A stretch of 64,000 nucleotides of DNA from Corallococcus sp. (lineage in GTDB: Bacteria; Bacillota; Clostridia; Christensenellales; CAG-314), in contig JAMPEJ010000005.1 of assembly GCA_023665205.1 (NCBI GenBank), positions 25,273-89,272 on the forward strand, read 5' to 3'. Of the stretch, positions 18,247-26,512 are shown in pieces (positions within the stretch are counted from its first letter, which is position 1; each line of letters opens with the position of its first letter). Under the pieces are notes generated by a model. The model had not been told where the DNA came from. It made no database searches and saw only the letters and a list, made by a program, of their open reading frames with translations. Position numbers and translations under genes: made by a program.

Positions 18247-19050
18247 CTAATTACCTACTTTTTGCAAATTTTGAAACAACGCGGCCACTGTGACGGGACC
18301 AACGCCGCCCGGAACGGGCGAAACCGCCGCTGCGACCTCCCGGACATCTTGCGCAACGTCGCCGCAGCTTTTACCTTCTACAAAGGATAATCCCACGTCC
18401 ACGACTACCGAACGCTCTGTGACGAAATCGCGCGTGACAAGATTAGGACAGCCGCAAGCGGACACGATAATATCCGCGCGGCGGCAAATATCCGCGAGTC
18501 CCCTAGTCTTGGTATGACATACCGTCACCGTAGCATTGCGTTTTAGCAAAAGAAGAGCCAAAGGTTTCCCCACCGCATTGCTACGCCCAATTATAACTAC
18601 GTTTTTGCCCTCAAGTTCCACGCCGTAGTAATCCAACAAATTTATCACCGCCGTAGGCGTTGCCGGCGCAATGCAATCCTCTCCTGAATACAGTTTGGCG
18701 ACGGCAAGCGGCGACAGACAATCGACGTCCTTTGCCGCGTCCAGAGCGCTTTTGGCGTCGGCGTACAATTTCGGCAGGGGCTGTTGCAATAAAACTCCGT
18801 TCACGTCCGCCATCCCGCATACAAACTTGACAAATCCGCAAAATTCTATAGGCTCGGCAGAGGCATCCGCAGTCAAGTTTTCCACTTTTACGCCGATCTG
18901 CTCACCTTTTACGGCGAGCGAACGTACGTACTGCCGCCACTCCGGCGAATCCAAACCGACCGTTGCAAGCGTCAGTTTCGATTTGTCATCTGCGTTGAAA
19001 CCGGCATAAACGGCGTCCGCCACGGGTTTGCCCAAAAGCAATTTAGCCAT
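18247..19050 (-). CDS. folD: FolD: methylenetetrahydrofolate dehydrogenase/cyclohydrolase
   Basis: Bifunctional folate enzyme that converts 5,10-methylene-THF to 10-formyl-THF in one-carbon metabolism. The 267-residue protein shows GVLLQQPLP, KDVDCLSP, the Rossmann motif IGRSNAVGKPLALLLL and PVPGGVGPVTVA. The active-site tyrosine is present (QYVRS, residue 41). However, the lysine expected four residues later (YxxxK, Lys54 in Escherichia) is leucine (residue 45), with a lysine at residue 48 instead. The cyclohydrolase activity may therefore be changed. The gene overlaps nusB by 8 nt. Confidence 0.93.
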   Translation of the reverse strand: MAKLLLGKPVADAVYAGFNADDKSKLTLATVGLDSPEWRQYVRSLAVKGEQIGVKVENLTADASAEPIEFCGFVKFVCGMADVNGVLLQQPLPKLYADAKSALDAAKDVDCLSPLAVAKLYSGEDCIAPATPTAVINLLDYYGVELEGKNVVIIGRSNAVGKPLALLLLKRNATVTVCHTKTRGLADICRRADIIVSACGCPNLVTRDFVTERSVVVDVGLSFVEGKSCGDVAQDVREVAAAVSPVPGGVGPVTVAALFQNLQKVGN

Positions 19051-19438
19051 TGTTCACGCTCCTTGAATATGCCGCCAAAATTCCGTTTACGAAAGAAACG
19101 CTCTTTTCTGTGGAATACTTTTTGACAATTCCTACCGCTTCGTTTATTGCGACAGGGTGAGGCGTACCGACGCTTTGCATTTCGAAAATTGCCATACACA
19201 ACGCGGCAAGATCCGGCAAATAAATGCGGCGCAACTTGAATCCGCGCGAAAAAGACGCCACCGTCTCTTCCAGTTGCGATTTGTTTGCAGAAACGCCTTC
19301 CACAAGTTCCGTTGCAAAAGCAACGTCCTCTTCAGTCAGTTTAGACGCGTCGAACTGCGAAAAATCTCCGTCGAATTCGCCGCTGATAAAATAAGCGTAA
19401 ATTTTGCAATACGCCGCTTCTCTTGCGTAACTTCTCAT
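19043..19438 (-). CDS. nusB: Transcription antitermination factor NusB
   Basis: NusB, with NusE (S10), nucleates antitermination complexes on rRNA transcripts. The 131-residue all-helical protein begins MRSYAREAAYCKIYAYF, the equivalent of the family R-x-ARExA start, and ends with the NEAVGIVKKYSTEKSVSFVNGIL region typical of NusB. The ATG at 19438 follows GGGTGG. The upstream part of the open frame overlaps the asp23 terminator and is excluded. First gene of the nusB-folD-xseA-xseB-ispA run. Confidence 0.94.
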   Translation of the reverse strand: MRSYAREAAYCKIYAYFISGEFDGDFSQFDASKLTEEDVAFATELVEGVSANKSQLEETVASFSRGFKLRRIYLPDLAALCMAIFEMQSVGTPHPVAINEAVGIVKKYSTEKSVSFVNGILAAYSRSVNNG

Positions 19439-19456
19439 AAAACCACCCAAACGTCG

Positions 19457-19486
19457 CAAAAAACCCTTTGTAACTTCAAAGGGTTT
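19457..19486 (-). terminator. Terminator after asp23
   Basis: On the minus strand AAACCCTTTG and CAAAGGGTTT form a near-perfect stem, then a T run. It lies 8 nt after the asp23 stop and just ahead of nusB. Confidence 0.88.
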
Positions 19487-19493
19487 CACGCAA

Positions 19494-19823
19494 TTAGTTT
19501 TCCTTGACCTCCACGTCGATAACGTGGACGTTTACGTCTTTGACTTTGAACTCCGTCATGTCCTCGATAGTACTTTTTACAGTGCTTTGAATGCGGCTGG
19601 CCACGTCGGACACTTCCACCGTGCAAAGCAATTTCACAAACACGTCGATGTGCATTTCGTCGCCGATTTGCTCTATCTTGATGCTGTCTTTTGCCTGTTT
19701 AGATCCTGCGGCAAACTTCACCACGCCGTCGACGTCCGCTAAAGCGCAATCTACAATATCCCGCAAGATTTCGCTGTTATAAACCAGCCTGCCTATCGCG
19801 TCGTGTTTTGTTACAACTTTCAT
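19494..19823 (-). CDS. Asp23/Gls24 family envelope stress protein
   Basis: A 109-residue alkaline-shock (DUF322) protein with the family pattern: a short N-terminal beta strand, VDGVVKFAAG, IEQIGDEMHIDVFVKLLC, and the helical VASRIQSTVKSTIEDMTEFKVKDVNVHV. These small soluble proteins localise at the membrane through partners such as AmaP and are tied to envelope homeostasis. In Clostridia a copy commonly lies between spoIIIAH and nusB, as here. It is probably the last gene of the spoIIIA transcript or separately expressed; a terminator follows. Confidence 0.9.
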   Translation of the reverse strand: MKVVTKHDAIGRLVYNSEILRDIVDCALADVDGVVKFAAGSKQAKDSIKIEQIGDEMHIDVFVKLLCTVEVSDVASRIQSTVKSTIEDMTEFKVKDVNVHVIDVEVKEN

Positions 19824-19883
19824 TAGGTCGTTTCTCCAATTTCTTTTGTATAATTATACCACGTTTTTTTGCAAATTACAAGA

Positions 19884-20366
19884 TTAAACCGACAGTATTT
19901 TTACATATTCGTGGCTAACGTTTGCTTCCGTCGCTATGATATTGTAAATTTTGACGGTATCTTGACGCGTAAGTTCGTCGCGGTCTACTATTACGCTGAT
20001 ATTATCCGAAGCGGAATTGACGGTGACGAGACAATCTTCGAACCCTTGCGCTTTGAGCAGCGTTTCCAAAAGCATTTCCGTTTCCATTGCGGACACGATG
20101 TTTTGTTTTTGCTCCAAGGCCTTTTTGCGCGCTTCTGCGTACTCGTCGCCTTCCATTGCCAAAATGTTGTTCAACTCGGCAATTTCGTAGTTACGGGTCG
20201 CTTGACGGTCGGCGCGCGACGTAGCAAAGAAGCCCGTTTGTACAGAATCGTTGTCGTTATTGCCGTCGTCCGTTTTACGCGTAAGCAACGTAACGTTTAG
20301 TACCGCTGCGACAACAAGCACCAACACCATAGACACCATGAGAGCAATTTTCTTTCCTTTTGACAT
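19884..20366 (-). CDS. spoIIIAH: Stage III sporulation protein AH
   Basis: SpoIIIAH is the mother-cell protein that crosses the intermembrane space and binds forespore SpoIIQ, forming the feeding-tube channel. The 160-residue protein has one N-terminal membrane segment (IALMVSMVLVLVVAAVLNV), a linker, then the YscJ/FliF-like (ring-building motif) domain with QGFEDCLVTVNS and a C-terminal helix. It lies 14 nt after spoIIIAG. No anomaly is visible. Confidence 0.93.
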   Translation of the reverse strand: MSKGKKIALMVSMVLVLVVAAVLNVTLLTRKTDDGNNDNDSVQTGFFATSRADRQATRNYEIAELNNILAMEGDEYAEARKKALEQKQNIVSAMETEMLLETLLKAQGFEDCLVTVNSASDNISVIVDRDELTRQDTVKIYNIIATEANVSHEYVKILSV

Positions 20367-20380
20367 TGTTTTTGTCCCTC

Positions 20381-20884
20381 CTAACTTTTATATGTGAACA
20401 CCTGCACTTTGTCGGCACTTGTATCCAGCAGGGTTACAACCGCTTGAATAATTTTGTATTTCGTAACGGGATCGTTGGCGCCTTCTGCAACCACTACGAC
20501 GCCGTAGATTTCCGGCGGCAGCGTTTTGACGACAAGCGGTTTGCCGGAAACCGTCACCAACGTTTCGGTGATCGTTTCTTTGCCGCCCACGACGGTGGTT
20601 TCCTTGTCGTATGCGTAAATTTTTTCCTCCGCAACTGCGCAGGATACGGCCACTTTGACGTTTTTGCAACCGTCCATTTGTCCTATTACACTAGTAAGTT
20701 TATTTTCCATATAGGAAATATATTCGTTAAAATTTGCAACATCTTGGTTTTGCGTGTCGTTTTTGGAAAAGCCGCCGCTTAGAGCCAATATTACTACTAC
20801 CGCAATAAGAGCAAAGGCAAGAGCCAGATACAGTTCGATATTTTTGACCGATTTGATTTTTGCAAACGCTTTTTTTATACTCAT
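20381..20884 (-). CDS. spoIIIAG: Stage III sporulation protein AG
   Basis: SpoIIIAG forms a large ring in the mother-cell membrane channel. The 167-residue protein has one membrane helix near residues 17-35 (LYLALAFALIAVVVILALSGG) and a periplasmic-side ring-building domain with MENKLTSVIGQMDGCKNVKV and GVVVVAEGANDP. It lies 3 nt after spoIIIAF. Length is a little short of Bacillus (about 229) but usual for Clostridia. Confidence 0.93.
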   Translation of the reverse strand: MSIKKAFAKIKSVKNIELYLALAFALIAVVVILALSGGFSKNDTQNQDVANFNEYISYMENKLTSVIGQMDGCKNVKVAVSCAVAEEKIYAYDKETTVVGGKETITETLVTVSGKPLVVKTLPPEIYGVVVVAEGANDPVTKYKIIQAVVTLLDTSADKVQVFTYKS

Positions 20885-20887
20885 AAT

Positions 20888-21334
20888 TTACTCCGAATTG
20901 TTCCAATGAAATACTGCGGGATATTTAGGTTCCGCTAACGCCAAAGCGGACTTTGCTTTCTCTTCGAGTTCCGGAGAACGCGCCTCGGCAAACTTCACCG
21001 TAAACTGCCGCGTCTGCACGGAAAAAGTTACCGACGGTGAGGCAAAGTCTGCCGAAACAAATGCCGCGCGTATTGCCTCCGCGTCTGCGTCTTTGCAATT
21101 TTCCACATAGTCCAGATAACTTTGCTGCGGCGTCAGTTGACTTTTCTTTTCTCGGTAGTCCGCTAAAAATCCGTTGCCGGAAAACAGCGAAAATACCGGT
21201 TGAGCCACCACTAACGTAACTACTATGCCTATGACGGTTTTGACGTATTTACGAGAAGATCCGTTCGGCAAAACTATATCCGCCAAAACGGACAAAATTG
21301 CTATGCCTGCAACGGACAATACCCATTGAGCCAA
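20888..21334 (-). CDS. spoIIIAF: Stage III sporulation protein AF
   Basis: SpoIIIAF is a two-helix membrane protein of the SpoIIIA complex with a ring-building soluble domain. The product of 148 residues has two segments around LAQWVLSVAGIAILSVLADI and YVKTVIGIVVTLVVAQPVF, separated by PNGSSRKYV as in the family. The start is a TTG at 21334, nine nt after GGGAGG. The longer open frame runs into spoIIIAE with no ATG, and an ATG in another frame between them is not productive. A non-standard start inside an otherwise ATG-rich operon is worth noting. Confidence 0.9.
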   Translation of the reverse strand: MAQWVLSVAGIAILSVLADIVLPNGSSRKYVKTVIGIVVTLVVAQPVFSLFSGNGFLADYREKKSQLTPQQSYLDYVENCKDADAEAIRAAFVSADFASPSVTFSVQTRQFTVKFAEARSPELEEKAKSALALAEPKYPAVFHWNNSE

Positions 21335-21350
21335 CGAACATCGCCTCCCT

Positions 21351-22490
21351 TTATACAGAGTTGCCGCAGGAAATTGCAATAAAAGTAAGTATGCAGAACA
21401 TAAACGATACCGCAATTACCAAAGCCGACAAAAAGTTTAGACATTTGCTAATGCCGCCAAGCATTTTGACGTATTTGCCGTCTACCAAAGGCTCGCTTAC
21501 CGCAGCCACCGCCTGTAAACCCAAGTTGACGCATAAAAGAGACATCAAAGGCCTTACCGCCATAAAAAATACCAACAGCATCGCTACCGCGCCGAAAGCG
21601 TTTTTGATAAGCGACGAACCTGCGACAACAATATCGAACCCGTCGGAAATGTAGCCGCCCAATATAGGTATATAATTTTTTGCGGCGAACTTGGCGGCAC
21701 GGAAGGAAACTCCGTCGATTTTGGCGGCGGTTATCCCCTGAACGGTTGTAAATGCCGAAAACAACATAAAAACTACGCCTAACAGCCAACCGGAAGCATT
21801 GTTTAGAAATTGAGACATTTTGTTGACGCGGACGTTTTCGGAAATGTTGCTGACGACTACGAACACAAACGCAAATACCGAAAGCGGCAAAATAAGGTTT
21901 TTTACTACGGCAATCACGGCGGAAGAAAACATAACCATAGCCGGTTGGCATACGCCGCTTGCGACGTTGCCTCCGCCGGCAATCACCAAAGTAAGAAGGA
22001 TCGGCATTGCGGCGTCCGTCAAAGCGGAAATTTGATTTAAGAGAGTTGCCACTTGACTGTAACTTTGCATAACAAGCGACAAAACGGAAATAAGAACCAC
22101 CGTAACTCCCACAAAGGATATAACGTTGCCGGTATCGACGGAAATAAAACCGTCGTTGGCGTTTCTGGTCAGCCCGCACACAACCAATACGCAAAAAATA
22201 CTTACGAGTTGCGGTAATATCCCGGACAGATTGTCCCCAAACAGCGACCCCAAAAGTTGCAAAAAGCTTTCGGCGCTGTCAAATTCTCCGTTGATTATTT
22301 GACGGATCTTTTCCACAAAATTGCCGATAAAAGAACCGCCGACTTCCTCCACTCCGGAAAAATCTATATTATCCAATCCGTCGGAAACGCCTTGTTGCAA
22401 GTCGTCCAACACGTCGGCATAGGCGAACTGCGGCGCAAACGCAATAGAAAACAAAAGCGCCGAAACAAGCACAAATAACAATTTTTTCAT
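21351..22490 (-). CDS. spoIIIAE: Stage III sporulation protein AE
   Basis: A 379-residue polytopic protein with a signal-like N-terminus (KKLLFVLVSALLFSIAFAPQFAYA), an amphipathic linker, and about seven to eight membrane segments in the C-terminal two thirds (for example PQLVSIFCVLVVCGL and the GGGNVASGVCQPAMVM loop). It is the putative transport-like membrane core of the SpoIIIA-SpoIIQ channel. The ATG overlaps the spoIIIAD stop in an ATGA junction, so the upstream 18 codons of open frame are excluded. Confidence 0.94.
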   Translation of the reverse strand: MKKLLFVLVSALLFSIAFAPQFAYADVLDDLQQGVSDGLDNIDFSGVEEVGGSFIGNFVEKIRQIINGEFDSAESFLQLLGSLFGDNLSGILPQLVSIFCVLVVCGLTRNANDGFISVDTGNVISFVGVTVVLISVLSLVMQSYSQVATLLNQISALTDAAMPILLTLVIAGGGNVASGVCQPAMVMFSSAVIAVVKNLILPLSVFAFVFVVVSNISENVRVNKMSQFLNNASGWLLGVVFMLFSAFTTVQGITAAKIDGVSFRAAKFAAKNYIPILGGYISDGFDIVVAGSSLIKNAFGAVAMLLVFFMAVRPLMSLLCVNLGLQAVAAVSEPLVDGKYVKMLGGISKCLNFLSALVIAVSFMFCILTFIAISCGNSV

Positions 22491-22870
22491 AGCACGATAC
22501 CGCGAATCAGCGCAAACAGTTTGCTTACGACCGGCATTGCGCAAAACAAAATGGAAATTTTTGACGCCAAAAGAACCTTATCGCCCACGCTTTTGCAATT
22601 AGCGTCCGCACAAATATTGTTGGCGAACTCCGCGACGTAACCGATGCCGACGACTTTGACGACGCAGGATATCGCCTCGCTGTCGATGCCGCTGCTTTCC
22701 GCAAAGTTGTAAAACGTGTACACAACCTCGAACAATTGGTCGCAAATAAGTATCGTAAGCGCTACTCCCGAGCAGACGGTCAAAACCGTTGCAAATTCGG
22801 GATTTAATTGTTTTGTTACCACGATTGCAACTACGGCAACGACGGCAAACAGGGCGATTTTCAAGATCAT
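22487..22870 (-). CDS. spoIIIAD: Stage III sporulation protein AD
   Basis: A 127-residue protein with four predicted membrane segments, the first starting ILKIALFAVVAVVAIVVT. It contains the conserved GIDSEAISCVVKVVGIGYVAEF stretch and CADANCKSVGDKV that mark SpoIIIAD. It is part of the mother-cell SpoIIIA channel and coupled to spoIIIAE by a 4-nt overlap. Confidence 0.94.
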   Translation of the reverse strand: MILKIALFAVVAVVAIVVTKQLNPEFATVLTVCSGVALTILICDQLFEVVYTFYNFAESSGIDSEAISCVVKVVGIGYVAEFANNICADANCKSVGDKVLLASKISILFCAMPVVSKLFALIRGIVL

Positions 22871-22874
22871 ATTG

Positions 22875-23069
22875 CTACAAATCGAACAAAGCGCGCAAAG
22901 TTTCGTACAGTTGCGAGATCATATCCAACAGCATAACGAAAGCAATGATGAGCCCCGCCACGGAAACTACGGTTGCAATTTCGTCCTTGCCGGCCTTTTT
23001 AAGCAACATTCCGGATATTGCGGTTATTATTCCTATTGCCGCTATTTTGAAAATGATTACAATATCCAT
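22875..23069 (-). CDS. spoIIIAC: Stage III sporulation protein AC
   Basis: A small two-helix membrane protein of 64 residues: IFKIAAIGIITAISGMLLKK, then a DEIATVV turn, then a second helix with MLLDMISQLYET. This is the typical SpoIIIAC pattern and length. It lies 4 nt upstream of spoIIIAD. Confidence 0.93.
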   Translation of the reverse strand: MDIVIIFKIAAIGIITAISGMLLKKAGKDEIATVVSVAGLIIAFVMLLDMISQLYETLRALFDL

Positions 23070-23078
23070 CGGTTTCTC

Positions 23079-23522
23079 CTACAAAAACAAAATGCCGATC
23101 ATTGCGCCTAACAGCATGCCTATTTTTACGTACACTGCGGACTTGGCGGCAGACTGAGCGCACTGCTCCGCGTCCGGACGGAGTTGAGATTCGTAAAACT
23201 CCAAATGCTGCAGAAGTTGGTTTCCGCTTGCACAGTTAAGATTTGCAAAGAAGTCCTGCACGGTCTTACGCTTGTCCGACTTCATACGCGGAAACTTGTT
23301 CTGACAAAGAGCCGCGCTGAACGCACCGCTACAATTGACGCAAAAATCGGCGTTGAATTTTTCCAACTCCACTTGCCGTCCGTTGACGTTCAGTTTAAGC
23401 GCGGCGATGTATTTCAGCAGATCTAAATACATTTGGTTTTTGACGGTTATTTGCTTTTGCAAAAAACGTCCCAACAAAAAACCGCACAAAATGCAACATA
23501 TAAGTATTGTTATGCGTGTCAT
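23079..23522 (-). CDS. spoIIIAB: Stage III sporulation protein AB
   Basis: A 147-residue protein with an N-terminal membrane segment (ITILICCILCGFLLGRFL), a helical middle part (LKLNVNGRQVELEKFN, RKTVQDFFANLN) and a C-terminal membrane helix (KIGMLLGAMIGILFL). This is the GspF-like SpoIIIAB layout, thought to work with the SpoIIIAA ATPase. It lies 6 nt after spoIIIAA. Confidence 0.92.
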   Translation of the reverse strand: MTRITILICCILCGFLLGRFLQKQITVKNQMYLDLLKYIAALKLNVNGRQVELEKFNADFCVNCSGAFSAALCQNKFPRMKSDKRKTVQDFFANLNCASGNQLLQHLEFYESQLRPDAEQCAQSAAKSAVYVKIGMLLGAMIGILFL

Positions 23523-23528
23523 AGTATT

Positions 23529-24374
23529 TTACAAAGTGTCGTTTGAGACAGTAATGTTCTCATTTTTACGTAAATCTACGATTCTTTGAGCAAAAGTACC
23601 CTTTTCCAAAAAAACCGCGGTTTGAAAATATTGCAGCGAATCGCCGAGTTTTACTGCAAGGTCGCGCTCGGTTTGCGCGTGTACGCTCGCGGCAATTTGC
23701 ACGCCGGAAGCGGAAACGTCGGGGATAAGCGCCACGTCGCTTGGCGAAAGTTCGTCGCAAACGACCCAATCCGGAGACATAGCGCGCACACCCACCTCGA
23801 AAGAGTATCTTTTGCCGCAATGCAGAAATACGTCGCAGAAAGACTTTGTCTTGAAGGCCGCGCAGCAGGAAATTTCTCCGCGTTCGTCAGCCACCACCAC
23901 GTTTTGCGTTTGCGAAAGTTTTATTGCAAGATCCCTTAGATAGGTGGTTTTTCCGCTGCAAGGCGCGCCGGCAATAATTACGCTAGCCGAAGGCAAACTG
24001 CCGACACAATCGATCTGGCGGGCCGTGCGAATGCAGAGCGACGTGTACTTTTGGAACACGCCCTTTGCTCCGGCAACGCCGCACACTCCCACGCGCGTTG
24101 CGTCTTCCATAGTAAAAAAGCCTTCTGCAAGCATTTTTTCATAGGCGTAAACGGAATTATTGCACGCCTTTTTTACAAACTCGTCGCAGACGTCTGCAGG
24201 CATACGTTGAGCGTAACAGGCCTGTGCCGTTAAAGAACGGGAACCGACCCAATACCAGGTTCCGCCGACGTTTACTTTTGCCGGTCTGTCATTGCGCAAA
24301 CGTACTTCTCGCACGTCGGCTACGCCACACAAACACGCCGCGGCGGCAGGCGGCAAACACTGCAAAAAGTTCAT
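23529..24374 (-). CDS. spoIIIAA: Stage III sporulation protein AA (AAA/secretion-type ATPase)
   Basis: SpoIIIAA is the cytoplasmic ATPase of the SpoIIIA channel, related to type II/IV secretion ATPases. The product of about 281 residues shows Walker A GAPCSGKTTYLRD, Walker B VVADERGEI, and VCDELSPSDVALI. The N-terminal part (VADVREVRLRNDRPAKVNV) is the family recognition region. The start is uncertain: the ATG at 24374 lacks a clear binding site and a GTG at 24410 is the alternative. First gene of the eight-gene operon. Confidence 0.93.
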   Translation of the reverse strand: MNFLQCLPPAAAACLCGVADVREVRLRNDRPAKVNVGGTWYWVGSRSLTAQACYAQRMPADVCDEFVKKACNNSVYAYEKMLAEGFFTMEDATRVGVCGVAGAKGVFQKYTSLCIRTARQIDCVGSLPSASVIIAGAPCSGKTTYLRDLAIKLSQTQNVVVADERGEISCCAAFKTKSFCDVFLHCGKRYSFEVGVRAMSPDWVVCDELSPSDVALIPDVSASGVQIAASVHAQTERDLAVKLGDSLQYFQTAVFLEKGTFAQRIVDLRKNENITVSNDTL

Positions 24375-24414
24375 ACAACATAATATTGGACAAGCGCTCC
24401 GTTTATGCACAGGA

Positions 24415-24464
24415 AGAAAAAAATAAGCTCAAATCAAAAACGTGCGCATTTTTTGATCTGAGCT
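24415..24464 (-). terminator. Second terminator-like hairpin upstream of spoIIIA
   Basis: A long stem (GCTCA plus ATCAAAAA arms with one mismatch) followed by seven Ts on the minus strand. It lies about 40 nt ahead of spoIIIAA, so it isolates the sporulation operon from upstream transcription, or attenuates it. Confidence 0.75.
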
Positions 24465-24541
24465 TTTGCGGTAAAGTGTAAACGGTAAATAAACTGTAAA
24501 AAGCAACAATAAATATTTGAAACAATAGTATACAATGCAAT

Positions 24542-24572
24542 AAAAAACGCCTCGGCTATCAGCAAAGGCGTT
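24542..24572 (-). terminator. Terminator after efp
   Basis: Stem AACGCCT with AGGCGTT, followed by a T run on the minus strand, 25 nt beyond the efp stop. Confidence 0.85.
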
Positions 24573-24596
24573 TTGTTTTGTACTGGTATTATTCTG

Positions 24597-25160
24597 TTAA
24601 ACTTTGGCGCGTTCCATATATTCGCCGGTGCGGGTATCGATACGGATGTATTCGCCTTCGTTGACGAACATAGGTACCATAAGCGTATAGCCCGTTTCCA
24701 CCGTCGCCTGCTTGGTGGCGTTGGTTGCCGTATTGCCGGTAACTGCCGGCTCGCACTTTGTAATTTGCAAAACCACAAAGTTGGGCGGCTCGACGGAGAA
24801 AGCCTCGCCCTTGTAAAACTTGATGGTCGCAAGCATATTTTCTTTCATAAACATAAGAGCATCTTCTACCTGCGCGTGAGAAAGCGGAACTTGCTCGTAG
24901 GTTTGTTGATCCATAAAGTAATAAATTTCGCCGTCGGAATACAGATACTCCATTTCTTTATTTTCGATGCGCGCAAGTTCAAACTTTTCGGACGGGTTGA
25001 AAGTTTCCTCGCGCACGGCTCCGGTTACTACGTTTTTGATTTTTGTACGCACAAAAGCCGCGCCCTTGCCCGGTTTGACGTGCTGGAAATCCACAATGGT
25101 ATAGATACCGTTGTTGTAGACGAAAGTTACGCCTTTTCTGAAATCGCCTGCTAAAATCAT
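24597..25160 (-). CDS. efp: Elongation factor P
   Basis: EF-P binds between the ribosomal P and E sites and relieves stalling at polyproline. The 187-residue protein has the three beta-barrel domains. The PGKG loop (lysine 32) lies at the tip of domain I; lysine at this position is the usual modifiable residue. Domain II shows [20 protein letters not shown] and domain III ends in [25 protein letters not shown] precedes the ATG by about 12 nt. It is followed by two tandem terminators. No epmA/B or ymfI-like modification gene is in the window. Confidence 0.97.
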   Translation of the reverse strand: MILAGDFRKGVTFVYNNGIYTIVDFQHVKPGKGAAFVRTKIKNVVTGAVREETFNPSEKFELARIENKEMEYLYSDGEIYYFMDQQTYEQVPLSHAQVEDALMFMKENMLATIKFYKGEAFSVEPPNFVVLQITKCEPAVTGNTATNATKQATVETGYTLMVPMFVNEGEYIRIDTRTGEYMERAKV

Positions 25161-25442
25161 TGTTGTTTTGCCTCCTGATTGTGTTAGTAAGTTAAAATAT
25201 TTACGTTACGTATTTGCACAATGCCATCCGAAAATACCAACTGCAAAAAAATTTGACCGCAAAAACGCATATTTTGCAATGCAGCGGCAAATTGAAATTG
25301 CTCCGCGCATGCAAATTCGGACAAAATACCGCCGTTTTATAAAATTACAAAATTTTTATCGTATGTTGTACGGGAAGTCACCGTGCAAACTCGGGAAAAT
25401 TTGCTGCGCCATGTCGAATATTAGCCATATTTAGCATATTGA

Positions 25443-26510
25443 CTATAATATTATAATGCCTTTATCCGAGTTTGTCAAATCTATCACTCCATCTTGCTCA
25501 AAAAGCAGCAAATCTTCTATACGAACGCCGCCTAAACCCGGCACGTACACGCCCGGCTCGCAAGTAACAAACTGTTTTGGCGCAAACTTGGTTTTGATTC
25601 CGACAGCGGCGCGAGGTTCTTCGTGAATATCGATACCCAAACTGTGGCCGGTACTGTGCGTAAAGTATTGCCCGAAGCCGTGCGCGGTGATAACTTCGCG
25701 GCAGAAACTGTCCAATTCTTCCCCGCTAGCGCCCACATAAGCGTTTTGAATACCCGATTTTTGCGCGGCGAGCACCGTTTCGTATATTTTGCGCATTTCC
25801 GCACTCGGTTCGCCCACAAACACCGTGCGCGTCATATCCGAGCAGTAACCGTGATAACGCGCGCCGAAATCCATCGTAACCGCATCGCCGTTTTCTATTT
25901 TTTTATCCGTCGGGTGAGCGTGCGGCTTGGAAGTATTCACTCCGGAGGCTATTATAGTATCGAATGCCAACCCCTCGGCTCCGTTTTTATCCAAACGGTA
26001 CTCCAGTTCCACCGCTAATTCCTTTTCGGACATACCTACGCGAATAATTTTTAATATATCGGAAAAAGCGGCGTCTGTAATAGACTGCGCTTTTTTGATA
26101 TAGGCAATTTCCGTTTCGTCCTTCACGCTGCGCACTAAATTGATATGATTTCCGCAAGGCGTAAGAGTAAAATCCTTGAAGTGTGCGCCCAAAACGGAAA
26201 ACTCCGCAACGGTAAGTTCGGTATCTTCGAAACCGACCGTTTTACAGCGCTTGTCCCGAAGCAAATCCGCTACCGCCTCTATTGCGCCCGCGCCGCCTTT
26301 GGCTTCCGTTACGCGCAAATTTTCACAGTTCAAAGCGCACGCCATTTCGTAGTAACGCGGATCTGTTATAAATACGTTTCTATTGTCAGGAAACAACAGC
26401 AAATATCCGAAAGTGGATGCAAACTCCGTAAAATACATACGGTTTTTTTCACTTACGACCAATATTGCGTCGGTCTTAGTCAAATCAAAAAGTTTTTTAA
26501 CGTCTTTCAT
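25443..26510 (-). CDS. Xaa-Pro aminopeptidase/dipeptidase (M24)
   Basis: A cytoplasmic metallopeptidase of 355 residues with pita-bread fold, releasing N-terminal residues before proline. The N-terminal creatinase-like domain (1-125) precedes the catalytic domain. All five metal ligands are visible: MDFGA, SDMTRTV, HSTGHSLGID, TCEPG and VRIED. It begins 2 nt after nfo, in a ribF-nfo-M24 run. In Firmicutes an M24 peptidase often precedes efp, as here. PepQ versus PepP-like specificity cannot be decided. Confidence 0.93.
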   Translation of the reverse strand: MKDVKKLFDLTKTDAILVVSEKNRMYFTEFASTFGYLLLFPDNRNVFITDPRYYEMACALNCENLRVTEAKGGAGAIEAVADLLRDKRCKTVGFEDTELTVAEFSVLGAHFKDFTLTPCGNHINLVRSVKDETEIAYIKKAQSITDAAFSDILKIIRVGMSEKELAVELEYRLDKNGAEGLAFDTIIASGVNTSKPHAHPTDKKIENGDAVTMDFGARYHGYCSDMTRTVFVGEPSAEMRKIYETVLAAQKSGIQNAYVGASGEELDSFCREVITAHGFGQYFTHSTGHSLGIDIHEEPRAAVGIKTKFAPKQFVTCEPGVYVPGLGGVRIEDLLLFEQDGVIDLTNSDKGIIIL

Positions 26511-26512
26511 TT

